Program-made: the position numbers and the translations under genes
Shown here: positions 7,326 through 15,056 of the stretch, piece by piece
How positions within the stretch are numbered: the first letter of the stretch is position 1
Layout of the letters: each line of letters begins with the position of its first letter
Source of the DNA: JANXQG01 sp037147235
GTDB lineage: Bacteria > Planctomycetota > Planctomycetia > Pirellulales > Thermoguttaceae
NCBI GenBank assembly: GCA_037147235.1
Contig: JBAWVO010000121.1
Location: 1 to 17,697 of the forward strand
DNA: 17,697 nt
Direction of reading: 5' to 3'
The notes under the pieces: model-generated
What the model was told of the DNA's origin: nothing
Databases searched by the model: none
Seen by the model: only the letters and a program-made list of their open reading frames with translations

Positions 7326-7901
7326 ATGCAAAATCCTCAACCGTCCCAGTCCGATGAAGTCGACCAATTGATGCGCAACGCGGAACTCCGCGACGAATTG
7401 GAGCGCTATGTCGACGAATCAATCACCCGGGTGAATGTCCGGCAATTAACCCTGGCTGCCGAGAATGACTTTCTGGCGAGCATGCTCGATTGGGAGCAGG
7501 CTCCGATCCTACCGATCTATCGCTGGTTTGATCCCGAATTGAGGATACCCCGGCCGGAAATGCTCACCGATGCCAGCCTCGAATCAATCCTCTGGGACGT
7601 CATTTGCAAGCTGCACCAGAAGCGGATCGTGCTGGACTTTACCGATCACTTGAGCGACCGCGATCTTTATTGCCTGATCTATCGCGACATTCTCCCCGCG
7701 CGCGAGAAGAAGCTTGATCACATGAACCATTTTTTGCACTGGGATTGTACCGGTCCCAGCGGCGATCCGGACGTATGGCTGAGATTTTACGCCAGCGACG
7801 AGGAACGCGAGGAATGGGCGGACAGTTACGGTCAGTCGCTGCCTGATCGCGAAGTACCGCCTTATCCGCGAATCCTGCCTCAGGAGATGGAACAGGGGTA
7901 G
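7326..7901 (+). CDS. Conserved-looking protein of unknown function, 191 residues
   Basis: No family recognised. The protein is acidic and soluble, with no signal peptide or membrane helix. Notable segments are VNVRQLTLAAENDFLASML, PILPIYRWFDPELRIPRP, SLESILWDVICKLHQKRIVLDF, TDHLSDRDLYCLIYRDILP and HWDCTGPSGDPDVWLRFYAS. The high share of Trp, Asp and Arg and the well-formed helices suggest a real folded protein. AAGG lies 9 bases before the ATG. The 194-base gap ahead has a possible weak promoter, TTGGAG-17-TAAATT near 7222-7250. It sits between rpiB and the agmatinase gene, with 29 bases to the latter. Confidence 0.75.
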   Translation: MQNPQPSQSDEVDQLMRNAELRDELERYVDESITRVNVRQLTLAAENDFLASMLDWEQAPILPIYRWFDPELRIPRPEMLTDASLESILWDVICKLHQKRIVLDFTDHLSDRDLYCLIYRDILPAREKKLDHMNHFLHWDCTGPSGDPDVWLRFYASDEEREEWADSYGQSLPDREVPPYPRILPQEMEQG

Positions 7902-7930
7902 ATTACCTTTCTTTTGTGGCAATTCTCCTC

Positions 7931-8817
7931 ATGGACCTAACCCAGTTCTTCGGCATTCCTTCCCCCGGTTTCGATGCGGCTGATGCCCTGATCTTGCCCT
8001 GGCCGCTCGAGAAGACCGTCTCCTATGGCACAGGCACGCACAGCGGTCCTGGGGCTATCATCGAGGCCAGCCGGCAGATCGAACTGTTCGAGGAAGAAAC
8101 GCTCATCGATTTTCAAGAGCGGCCGCGGCTGCACACGCTCGAACCCATTGAGGTTGATGCTGCAATGCCCGCCGACCGCCTGCCGGAACACCTAGCCGCA
8201 GTGGCACGTATTATCGCTCGCTTCCGCGAGCGATTCCTCATCACCCTTGGCGGTGAGCACTTGCTGACCTACGGCGTCGTGTCGGGCTTGGTCGGCAATC
8301 CGGCCGACGTGACGATCGTGCAGATCGACGCCCATGCCGACTTGGCCGACGAGTTGGGCAACCACCGTTGGTCGCACGGCACCGTCATGCGGCGGCTCTG
8401 GGAGCGAGGCTGCCGCCTCGTGCAGATTGGTATCCGCAGTCTTTCCCGGGCCGAGTATGAGTTGATCGAGAGCGGCCCGCGAATCGAGACCTTCTTCGCC
8501 CACGATCTAACCCGGCGGTGGGTCGAGCTTCTGGAATTGCTGGCCCGCTTGGAAGGTCCGGTCTATTTGTCGCTGGACGTTGACGGGCTCGATCCGTCGA
8601 TCGTCCCCAGCACGGGCACTCCGCAGCCCAACGGTCTTTCCTGGCAGCAGGTAATGGAGCTGATTCGCACCGTCGCCGCTGCGCCGTGCGACTGGATTGG
8701 TGCTGACGTCGTCGAGTTCATCGCCTCGCCGCATCCACCCGGCTGCGATCTTACCGTCGCCCGACTGGTGACGAAGATACTCGCCTACTGGGCCTTGCGT
8801 AGGAAAGGATCTTTTGC

Positions 8818-8821
<4 letters not shown>
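7931..8821 (+). CDS. speB: Agmatinase-family ureohydrolase
   Basis: 296 residues, arginase/agmatinase/formimidoylglutamase fold with a dinuclear manganese site. All six metal ligands are visible: His110 in TLGGEH, Asp133, His135 and Asp137 in IDAHADL, and Asp216 and Asp218 in SLDVDGLDPS. The catalytic His149 lies in SHGTVMRR. Substrate-loop residues STGTPQPNGL and the C-terminal DVVEF match agmatinase-type members more than arginase, pointing to hydrolysis of agmatine to putrescine and urea. The substrate is inferred, and the family also includes enzymes with other guanidino substrates. A GTG at 7916 would add five residues, and neither start has a good ribosome site. The stop overlaps the moxR start as ATGA. 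Confidence 0.9.
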
Positions 8822-9819
<998 letters not shown>

Positions 9820-9829
9820 AAGAACCCGA

Positions 9830-10636
9830 CTACTTCGAGAGCTTCACGGCCAGCAGGTCGAGCTGGCTCTTCAGATCGCCCAGCAGGATTTCCGGCCCGG
9901 CCCCGCCGGCCCAATGGGCATAGAACGCGCTGGATGGACCGTGCGTGGTGCCCAGCAGCGAGGTGGCCGTTTTCAGGTCATGGAGCTGTTCGTCGACTAT
10001 TTCCATTCTGGCGGCGGCCCGGCGACTGTCATGCCAGATGCGATCCAATTGCAAGACCAGGCCCAGCACCAGGGCGATCTGCCCAGAAAGGATGATCGGC
10101 ACGCCGAAGGCCCAAAGATCCTGACGCCCGGTGTTCATCGACCAGCCCATCAGGGTGAGACCGCAGACAAAACCCGCAGTACCCAGCGACAAGGTCGTCC
10201 AGGCCAGCGCGGCCATCGGGCGATCATACATGGCGTGTTTCTTCGCCGCGGCTGCGACCCGCGAGGTCTTCTTGGATGACCGCCGGGCTCGTTTCGCATG
10301 TGAGGCCAGTACGCCATGGCCCGCATCAAGGCGGAACTTTGGCTGGGTCTCAGGCTCGTCGAATTTTTCCCGTGGGAACGGAACGGGCTGCAAAACCCGG
10401 CGGAAATGCCGCAACTGCTCGTCGATTTTCCAGCCATCATAGATCGGCGGCTGCTGGGCGGCAGTGCTAGCGGTGCCAGCTCTCTCAGGATTGTCTTTGC
10501 TCGGAGAAGCGGACTCCACCTCTGTCGGCTCTTGTGAAATCGGGGCCAACGGCTGCCCACATCGGGCGCACGAGTACTCTCCCTCCTCAAGCGAGGGGAT
10601 TCCGGGAACATCTTGTCCGCAGGTTCGACACCACAT
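9830..10636 (-). CDS. Zinc-ribbon membrane protein with two transmembrane helices
   Basis: 268 residues. An N-terminal zinc ribbon uses Cys3, Cys6, Cys23 and Cys26 (MWCRTCGQDV ... CARCGQPL). A long linker (30-135) is Pro/Ser-rich, then basic. Two membrane helices lie at about 141-165 and 174-197. A short C-terminal helical region (205-225) has coiled-coil character (ARMEIVDEQLHDLKTAT). This architecture is common among uncharacterised planctomycete proteins; the cytoplasmic ribbon may bind protein or nucleic acid. It ends 10 bases from the end of moxR, tail to tail, with no clear terminator between. Function unknown. Confidence 0.8.
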   Translation of the reverse strand: MWCRTCGQDVPGIPSLEEGEYSCARCGQPLAPISQEPTEVESASPSKDNPERAGTASTAAQQPPIYDGWKIDEQLRHFRRVLQPVPFPREKFDEPETQPKFRLDAGHGVLASHAKRARRSSKKTSRVAAAAKKHAMYDRPMAALAWTTLSLGTAGFVCGLTLMGWSMNTGRQDLWAFGVPIILSGQIALVLGLVLQLDRIWHDSRRAAARMEIVDEQLHDLKTATSLLGTTHGPSSAFYAHWAGGAGPEILLGDLKSQLDLLAVKLSK

Positions 10637-10724
10637 GGTGTTTCAAGATCGGCACCCGGCGATGTTAAACTGTAGTGATTTCGTAGATTTTACTGGCGAT
10701 ACTAGCCGTGTTTATGGCATTGAT

Positions 10725-10937
10725 CGTAACGTGGCGAAGTGCAAGCAGTGACAGCAACCCGTAGGGTGCGTAAAGCGAACCACCCCGAAAGTGGTGGATT
10801 GCGTACGAAGTCGAACCATCGAGAACACTTACCACTGTTTTGGACGTGTTCGCGTAACGCACCATTATCCTGCTCCACCCACCCTATCCCACTGAGAGAA
10901 ATGCGGGCTAGCAGTGACAGCAGTTCGCCACGTTATG
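10725..10937. mobile_element. MITE-like element with short terminal inverted repeats
   Basis: The ends TAACGTGGCGAA (10727-10738) and TTCGCCACGTTA (10924-10935) are perfect inverted copies, extendable to 13 of 14. Inside lies a second inverted pair, GGTGCGTAAAGCGAAC (10765-10780) against its near-complement around 10848-10863. A 13-base direct repeat, AGCAGTGACAGCA, lies near each end (10744-10756 and 10910-10922). No coding capacity. The inner GGTGCGT...ACGCACC core looks like a widespread type of non-autonomous palindromic element. No target-site duplication is obvious. Confidence 0.5.
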
Positions 10938-10948
10938 TCAAGGCCGCC

Positions 10949-11006
10949 GTGCGGCCGTCCCGGCTACATACGCAGGCGAGACGCCCGCGCCACAAATTGT
11001 TTTCAG
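10949..11006 (+). repeat. Dispersed repeat, copy 2 (pair with 3842-3897)
   Basis: Same sequence as the minus strand of 3842-3897: GTGCGGCCGTCCCGGCT, then CGCAGGCG, an AGA loop and CGCCCGC, then CGCCACAAATTGTTTT. This copy is a better hairpin (GCAGGCG-AGA-CGCCCGC with one mismatch). It overlaps the last bases of the small minus-strand gene at 11003-11266. Confidence 0.75.
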
Positions 11007-11266
11007 GAAGAGGTCTGCCTTCGCAAGTATTCACGGGCTTTCGCCTGCAAGATCGTCACGAAGTGATAGGCATCGAGAAAGCGATCATAAATCGCCCGTT
11101 CTTCCGGCGACAACTGCCCTTCATTGGCCTTTTGGGCCAGGATCTCAAGGCGGGCCTGGGTTTCGGCATCGGCACGAAGATTGGCCACGTTCCTCGCCAC
11201 CTCGGGCGTGAAACAGTTCATAAACGGGTCGAGTACGCGATCCATAACATCAAAGGATGTACTCAT
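11003..11266 (-). CDS. Small helical protein, 87 residues, unknown function
   Basis: Starting at the ATG encoding MSTSFDVMDRVLDPF, the protein continues with TPEVARNVANLRADAETQAR, LAQKANEGQLSPEERAIYDR and FVTILQAKAREYL. This matches in style a very common small planctomycete and cyanobacterial protein family with an LRAD..Q.R...LA.KANEG.L..EER..Y pattern, often next to HNH endonucleases, though none follows here. An ATG at 11275 is possible, and a longer ORF extends to 11467. The longer version is rejected because its N-terminal part is antisense to the LutC-like fragment. No clear ribosome site is visible. Confidence 0.75.
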   Translation of the reverse strand: MSTSFDVMDRVLDPFMNCFTPEVARNVANLRADAETQARLEILAQKANEGQLSPEERAIYDRFLDAYHFVTILQAKAREYLRRQTSS

Positions 11267-11327
11267 ATTTGCCATTATAGCAGGGTAGGAGGTCACTCTA
11301 GCCTCATATTCCGCAATCGAGCAGGAG

Positions 11328-11540
11328 ATGGCATCGCCCGAATGGGACATCACTCGATTAAACCAACTTGCCGGACATCTGCCCGCCGCCTGGGGGCCGA
11401 TCTCGAAGACTTGCGCGGCGAAAGGTTCCCGCGGCGAGATCGTGCTCATCACCGGCCCCAACCGCACCGCTGATATCGAGAAGATTTTGATCCTTGGCGT
11501 CCACGGACCAAAACGGCTGGTAGTGCTGCTGGTGGGGTAG
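11328..11540 (+). pseudogene. 3' remnant of a LutC-like (LUD domain) gene
   Basis: The last 45 residues encoded here, with GEIVLITGPNRTADIEKIL and ILGVHGPKRLVVLLVG, carry the C-terminal signature of LutC/YkgG proteins (..SGPSRTADIE..L..GVHGP..L.V.LV), which take part in lactate utilisation. Only about 70 codons are present against about 200 in a whole gene. The reading frame upstream closes at a TAG at 11286-11288 without further LUD sequence, and no ribosome site precedes the ATG. It is best read as the surviving 3' end of a deleted gene. Confidence 0.65.
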
Positions 11541-11645
11541 GCAGCAGAATCTTCGGAATCCTGACTATTTGCAAATGCAGCCTCAACCGAATCTCGCTAT
11601 TCTGCTGGCCATCGGTCCAGGAAAAGCGTGGCCTATTTTGGTGGA

Positions 11646-11674
11646 TTGACAGCCATGCAATAGCGGGGCATAAT
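11646..11674 (+). promoter_or_regulatory. Strong sigma-70-type promoter of the zinc-ribbon membrane operon
   Basis: A perfect TTGACA (11646-11651), a 17-base spacer and CATAAT (11669-11674; 5 of 6). The leader to the first ATG at 11740 is about 60 bases. Confidence 0.8.
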
Positions 11675-11739
11675 GCTGTGTTGCAGACTGGGTAGGCCGT
11701 GACCCAAGTCCAGCTTTCGACCAGAAAAGGCAGGTTCTC

Positions 11740-12414
11740 ATGCTTCAGTTCAATTGCCCAAGTTGCAGAAAAGCGTTTCGTGTCGAAGATTCCTTCGCAG
11801 GCAAGTTAGCCAAGTGCTCCTGTGGGCAGCAGATTGCGGTTCCCGGGGTTTCGGTGCCGCAATCGTCAGCCACCGCGAGGCTTCCCGACCAACCGCCAGC
11901 GAGTTCTTGGGAACAGCCTGAAATTGAATTGCCATCGGATATTAAAACCGGTACGTCATCTCCGCGTAGTACCACGAAGTTAGGAAAATCTCCTGCTAGC
12001 TGGCTAGCGATTCTTGACTGGCGATTCGAGTACTACCTCACCCCTTGGATTATTCGGATTCTCTGGGTGATGTTTCTTCTCCTTGCGTTTGGCATGCTTC
12101 TCTTAAATACGCTAGGACTAGCATGGGGGCTGATGCCTGATTTCTCAAATACTCCAGCGACCCCGCATTATGGCCGGGGCTTTGAAGAACCATCGGCCCC
12201 CATGCTTCCGATTTGGCTCACGGCCAGGGTTGCTAAGATATTCTTCTTCATTGCTTCGGTGGTTGGAAGCGTTATTGGCGTACTCGTGACTCGCATGGTA
12301 CTGGAGTTGATGATCGTCGTGTTTCGCATTGCAGAGGACATCGGTTCGCTCAAACGCAAGTACGCAGAAGAAGATAACCCAATTCCACTTCCCAGAAAGG
12401 CAGGAGTGTTGTGA
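11740..12414 (+). CDS. Zinc-ribbon plus DUF4282-like membrane protein
   Basis: 224 residues. An N-terminal zinc ribbon (FNCPSCRKAFRV ... AKCSCGQQIAVP; Cys6, 9, 26, 28) is of the same kind as the next gene's, but the second pair is CxC rather than CxxC. A Pro/Ser-rich linker (35-88) leads to a two-helix membrane domain (about 90-200) with LDWRFEYYLTPWIIRILWV and GVLVTRMVLELMIVVFRIAE. The pattern of an aromatic start, 'TP.II..L' and a final R.VLEL.IV.FRIAE matches DUF4282. Function unknown. The ribosome site AGGCAGG precedes the ATG. The stop overlaps the GTG start of the next gene. Confidence 0.85.
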   Translation: MLQFNCPSCRKAFRVEDSFAGKLAKCSCGQQIAVPGVSVPQSSATARLPDQPPASSWEQPEIELPSDIKTGTSSPRSTTKLGKSPASWLAILDWRFEYYLTPWIIRILWVMFLLLAFGMLLLNTLGLAWGLMPDFSNTPATPHYGRGFEEPSAPMLPIWLTARVAKIFFFIASVVGSVIGVLVTRMVLELMIVVFRIAEDIGSLKRKYAEEDNPIPLPRKAGVL

Positions 12415-12914
12415 TTCAGTTCAACTGTCCAGGTTGCGACAAGCTTTACCAGGTTCCCGATGAAGTAGCAGGCAAGTTTGCGAAGTGCCGGGAATGTGGA
12501 TGGCAAATGCAGGTCCCAATGGTTCTCGATGGCTCGCTTGAAATCTTCGATACGCCTCAGCCTGGCCCAAGGCCGACGGCAGAATCGCCGACTGCTCAGC
12601 AGCCCAACTCGGCTGGGAACTTTCCCCCACCCAGCAAGCCACAAAAGATGATCCATCCATCGAATCCGCCAAAAGATCCGATATTGATGGCATTGCTCAG
12701 CGGATGCTGCATAGCATGGCTGGGGCAAATCGTGCTGGGTCAGACTGCGAAGGGACTCGTTATGTTGGCCATTTGTGTTACACTAGCTTTTATTGGAGTT
12801 GGCTTCGTTGGCTGGCCACTTTCGGCAGTTGATGCGTACCTGACCGCAAAGAAGTTGAAGGAAGGCCAATCCGTTGGAGAGTGGGAATTCTTCGGAAGCT
12901 GGTCGCCGTTTTGA
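12411..12914 (+). CDS. Zinc-ribbon plus TM2-like membrane protein
   Basis: 167 residues from a GTG start overlapping the preceding stop (GTGA), with AGGAG just upstream. The N-terminal zinc ribbon has Cys6, Cys9, Cys26 and Cys29 (FNCPGCDKLYQVPDEVAGKF, KCRECG) and is about half identical to the ribbon of the preceding protein, indicating duplication or domain exchange. A disordered linker (40-87) is followed by a TM2-like unit: PKDPILMALLSGC, AWLGQIVLGQTAKGLVML, then a second helix and SAVDAYLTAKKLKEG. Unknown function; the ribbon is probably cytoplasmic. Confidence 0.8.
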   Translation: MIQFNCPGCDKLYQVPDEVAGKFAKCRECGWQMQVPMVLDGSLEIFDTPQPGPRPTAESPTAQQPNSAGNFPPPSKPQKMIHPSNPPKDPILMALLSGCCIAWLGQIVLGQTAKGLVMLAICVTLAFIGVGFVGWPLSAVDAYLTAKKLKEGQSVGEWEFFGSWSPF

Positions 12915-12927
12915 GGAATGCCACAAG

Positions 12928-13335
12928 ATGCCTAGGCCAAGTGATACGTGTCCTGCGTTGAGCGTCAACAACACGTTCTCGCGTCGCCTGGAAATCTGCA
13001 TTATCGCGGGCGTACTCGCCTGTTTTGCCTTACTGCCGTCATTGCCGGACATCCCGCTCTGTCCCTATGCGTGGATTACCGGCAAACCGTGTCCGACATG
13101 CGGCACGACGCGATCTCTATGGAACCTCGCACATGGACGGTTTGCCGCGTCGCTCGCTTTCAATCCTATCGGTTACATCGTGGCCTTTGCATTGCTGCGA
13201 AGACTCGCGGTTCTGCTGCTGCCGAACAGTCGCGCCATTCGATTCATTGATGGACACGGGGTCAACGTGGTTTTACTGGCACTCTACTTAGTGATTGGGT
13301 TTGTGCATTTCTATTCTGGGTCAGTCTGTAAGTAG
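12928..13335 (+). CDS. DUF2752 family membrane protein
   Basis: 135 residues from the ATG at 12928, which has GAGGAATG upstream and lies 13 bases after the previous stop. An in-frame earlier start at 12874 would overlap the preceding gene and is less likely. Helices lie at about 21-40, 80-99 and 112-130. The hallmark CPTCGTTRSLWNLAHG (55-70), followed by FNPIGY (78-83), identifies DUF2752. The cysteine pair suggests metal or redox chemistry at the membrane, but no role is established that I know of. Confidence 0.85.
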   Translation: MPRPSDTCPALSVNNTFSRRLEICIIAGVLACFALLPSLPDIPLCPYAWITGKPCPTCGTTRSLWNLAHGRFAASLAFNPIGYIVAFALLRRLAVLLLPNSRAIRFIDGHGVNVVLLALYLVIGFVHFYSGSVCK

Positions 13336-13390
13336 GACGTTTCAAGTACTCTGTCTTCTTGTTTTCCTCTATGAAAGGATGAAGTGAACC

Positions 13391-13615
13391 ATGTTCGCAT
13401 TTCTTACTCCCGGATCGTTGATCGTTGGTCTGCTGTGTCTTGGAGTGGTTGGTGGTGGGGTTGCCATTGCAGTGTTGCTCATTGTGAGAGCAACACAGAA
13501 AAATAACGATACGACGAATCCGAATCTTCGCCCTTGTCCTGACTGTGGACGGACGGTTTCAATTTCGGCACAATCATGTCCGGGTTGCGGGAGGCCCTTG
13601 GCTAAGGCGAACTGA
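13391..13615 (+). CDS. One-helix membrane protein with C-terminal zinc ribbon
   Basis: 74 residues. A single N-terminal membrane helix (about 5-33, rich in Val and Gly) is followed by a polar stretch and a zinc ribbon with CPDCG (49-53) and CPGCG (63-67). The ribbon is at the opposite end to those of the first two operon proteins. AAGGATGAAG lies ahead of the ATG. It is 55 bases after the DUF2752 gene and probably in the same transcript. Function unknown. Confidence 0.75.
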   Translation: MFAFLTPGSLIVGLLCLGVVGGGVAIAVLLIVRATQKNNDTTNPNLRPCPDCGRTVSISAQSCPGCGRPLAKAN

Positions 13616-13705
13616 CCGGCACGACGCCGAGAGTACCGACGAATTCAACAAGCTATCCGAGAAGAGAAGCAAGTTGCCGAGAACGTGACAGTTTTCATCA
13701 ACGTG

Positions 13706-13872
13706 GTCGGGGGGCCAAGTGGCCCTGGGCGGTTGCCCGCCCTGATCCCACGGATCCGTACATGCACACATTAGAGCATCCGGCTCCTCGGGTCATGGTT
13801 TCGCTACTTGACGTAGGAGTGGACGATCCGCGGCGACGGAAGGCCGTAGCTCTTCAGTAGCTTTTGGAATCG
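13706..13872 (-). mobile_element. 5'-truncated group II intron remnant, copy 1
   Basis: On the minus strand it encodes the last residues of a group II intron reverse transcriptase, FQKLLKSYGLPSPRIVHSYVK, with the stop at 13804-13806. After about 17 bases comes a 34-nt domain V candidate (13753-13786) that begins GAGCCGGATGC and ends CGGATC, then a domain VI-like hairpin (GGGCGG-GCAA-CCGCCC) ending near CCCGAC at 13706. Nothing upstream of the last 21 codons of the enzyme remains. Closely matches copies 2 and 3. It cannot splice or move alone. Confidence 0.75.
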
Positions 13873-13921
13873 GACATAGAACTGGGGTCGAGTCTGATTT
13901 CCTTGTCACTCATGTAGGGTC

Positions 13922-13950
13922 TTGCAGAACGGCCACAACTCCTATAGAAT
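13922..13950 (+). promoter_or_regulatory. Sigma-70-type promoter of the small gene at 14004
   Basis: TTGCAG (13922-13927), a 17-base spacer, and TAGAAT (13945-13950). The leader is about 48 bases. Confidence 0.6.
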
Positions 13951-14003
13951 TGACTGAAGTGATGGATACTGTTTTGCACACCCCGATGAGCTGATGGGGA
14001 CCG

Positions 14004-14255
14004 ATGATGGTTCGTGATTCGATTACTGAAGAAATTCGAGAAATACGACACCGCCTCGCGGAAAAGTTCGACAATGACGTGGATCGCATCGGCGAGGACT
14101 TGCGCCGCCGGCAGGACGCTGGCGGCAGGCGCCTTGTTCAATTGCCAAAACGTCCCCCGCGTATTCCCGCATCGACGAACAAGCCGATGCACCCGAACGT
14201 CGAAGTCGCGCGTCTTGAAGCGGAAAATCTTTCGTCGTCGCCGGGTGATCGTTAG
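14004..14255 (+). CDS. Small charged protein, paralogue of the one at 17449
   Basis: 83 residues. The first 50 residues, with ITEEIREIRHRLAEKFDND, IGEDLRRRQDAGGR and LVQLPKRPPR, align with the product of 17449-17679 (VAEVRKVREEYARQFNFD, CEDLRRKQKLSG, VVSFPKKPVR). The pattern (I.EEVR..R...A..F..D...I..DLR..Q..SGR..VS.P.R) is a small-protein type that I associate with planctomycetes and cyanobacteria, never assigned a function that I know of. GGGGA lies a few bases before the ATG pair at 14004/14007. The tail after residue 55 is unlike its paralogue and runs towards the intron remnant. Confidence 0.7.
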   Translation: MMVRDSITEEIREIRHRLAEKFDNDVDRIGEDLRRRQDAGGRRLVQLPKRPPRIPASTNKPMHPNVEVARLEAENLSSSPGDR

Positions 14256-14271
14256 CAATTCCGACGGAGCA

Positions 14272-14517
14272 GGGGCCAGGTGGCCCTGGGCGGTTGCCCG
14301 CCCTGGCGCCCACGGATCCGTTCATGCACACATTAGAGCATCCGGCTCGTCAGGTCATGGTTTCGCTACTTGACGTAGGAGCGGACGATCCGCGGCGACG
14401 AAGGCCGTAGCGCTTCAGTAGCTTTTGGAATCGATCCCAGTTCATGTCGCGCCGACGATTGCGGCGGGAAAGCCACCACCGCCAAGCACGTTGAACTGCA
14501 CGTAGGAATGCCTGCGG
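14272..14517 (-). mobile_element. 5'-truncated group II intron remnant, copy 2 (longest)
   Basis: Minus-strand reading shows about 48 C-terminal residues of the intron reverse transcriptase/maturase: QAFLRAVQRAWRWWLSRRNR, then RRDMNWDRFQKLLKRYGL. A one-base deletion near 14400 shifts the frame relative to copies 1 and 3, so the true ending SPRIVHSYVK is out of frame. The original stop is at 14366-14368. Domain V (14315-14348) differs from copy 1 by one base. The domain VI hairpin follows. The 5' truncation falls exactly where the 85-bp repeat begins at 14518. The 3' end lacks the CCCGAC seen in the other two copies. Confidence 0.78.
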
Positions 14518-14602
14518 GGGTCGTTTACGACCCTTATCCGCAAAGCGGTATTCGGCCCGTGCTTTAGCACGGGTAACACGACCAAAACCTCCCATTCCCC
14601 CC
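14518..14602. repeat. 85-bp identical repeat, copy A (pair with 17158-17242)
   Basis: Identical base for base to 17158-17242. It contains a perfect palindrome, CCCGTGCT-TT-AGCACGGG (14556-14573). Copy A continues at 14603 into further inverted repeats, while copy B joins directly to the GAATCGG block, so copy B either lost or never had the intervening 210 bases. Confidence 0.9.
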
Positions 14603-14690
14603 CGCGTCCCGACCGCCGTAGGCGGTCGGGACGCGGGGGCGGTCGATCACGGTCATCCCAAAACCCGTGCTAAAGCACGGGCCGAATACC
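14547..14690. repeat. Nested perfect inverted repeats (27-bp arms around a 19-bp hairpin)
   Basis: The outer arms, 14547-14573 and 14664-14690, are perfect 27-base complements. Between them a perfect 19-bp hairpin with a 3-base loop (GTA) has arms at 14599-14617 and 14621-14639. Each outer arm contains its own 18-base palindrome. No ORF of interest is inside. It looks like a non-autonomous hairpin element inserted into, or formed from, the 85-bp repeat. Confidence 0.85.
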
Positions 14691-14813
14691 GGCTGCGCCG
14701 GGAATGACCATAAATGGCCATGAAGACGGGGTTCCCGTTCCTGCGCGATCAGAATTAGCAAGGCTCAAGCGACTTTGCAACCGAAATGAGACACGACCCG
14801 ACCCCGACCCCTC

Positions 14814-14946
14814 GCAGAGCCTGAGAGTTCGGATAAAATATCGGTTCGTGTCCCCCGAATCGGTGCCAAATATCGGTTCGTGTCCCCTCGAATCGGTTCC
14901 CCTGAATCGGTTGCCTTGCGGGTCGGGGAAGGTCCGGCAGACGTCC
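14814..14946. repeat. GAATCGG-rich block, copy A (pair with 17243-17371)
   Basis: Begins with AGAGTTCGGATAAA and TATCGGTTCGTGTCCCC, the latter present twice here about 34 bases apart. It has three GAATCGG motifs and ends with an exact 30-base match (14917-14946) to 17342-17371. It precedes the Rpn-family gene by about 110 bases. The stretch 14691-14813 between the hairpin element and this block holds no gene that I recognise. Confidence 0.8.
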
Positions 14947-14977
14947 CTAATCCCTGTCCGGCGGTCTGTTCCCATGG

Positions 14978-14983
14978 TACAAT
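14978..14983 (+). promoter_or_regulatory. Candidate -10 box upstream of the Rpn-family gene
   Basis: TACAAT followed by CGGGGTTGAA. The block-B promoter has TAGAAT followed by TGGGGGATGAA at the same distance from the shared 30-mer, so the two appear homologous. No good -35 box is seen here. Confidence 0.4.
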
Positions 14984-15056
14984 CGGGGTTGAATGTGTTT
15001 TTTGCGCGGCGATTTTGCGTTGGGTACAAGAGAACCGACAGGCTCAGGAGTCGCTT

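Noticed and set aside
11267..11467. N-terminal extension of the small minus-strand gene up to 11467
   Set aside because: The added residues are antisense to the LutC-like fragment, and the family-like start is MSTSFD at 11266.
14350..14595. 81-codon minus-strand frame taken as a free-standing gene
   Set aside because: Its middle is the frameshifted tail of a group II intron reverse transcriptase and its first part is repeat DNA, so it is a remnant rather than a gene.
14380..14600. Possible tRNA or rRNA fragments in the right-hand repeat region
   Set aside because: No T-arm GGTTCGANTCC or CCA end was found; the hairpins there are explained by inverted repeats.
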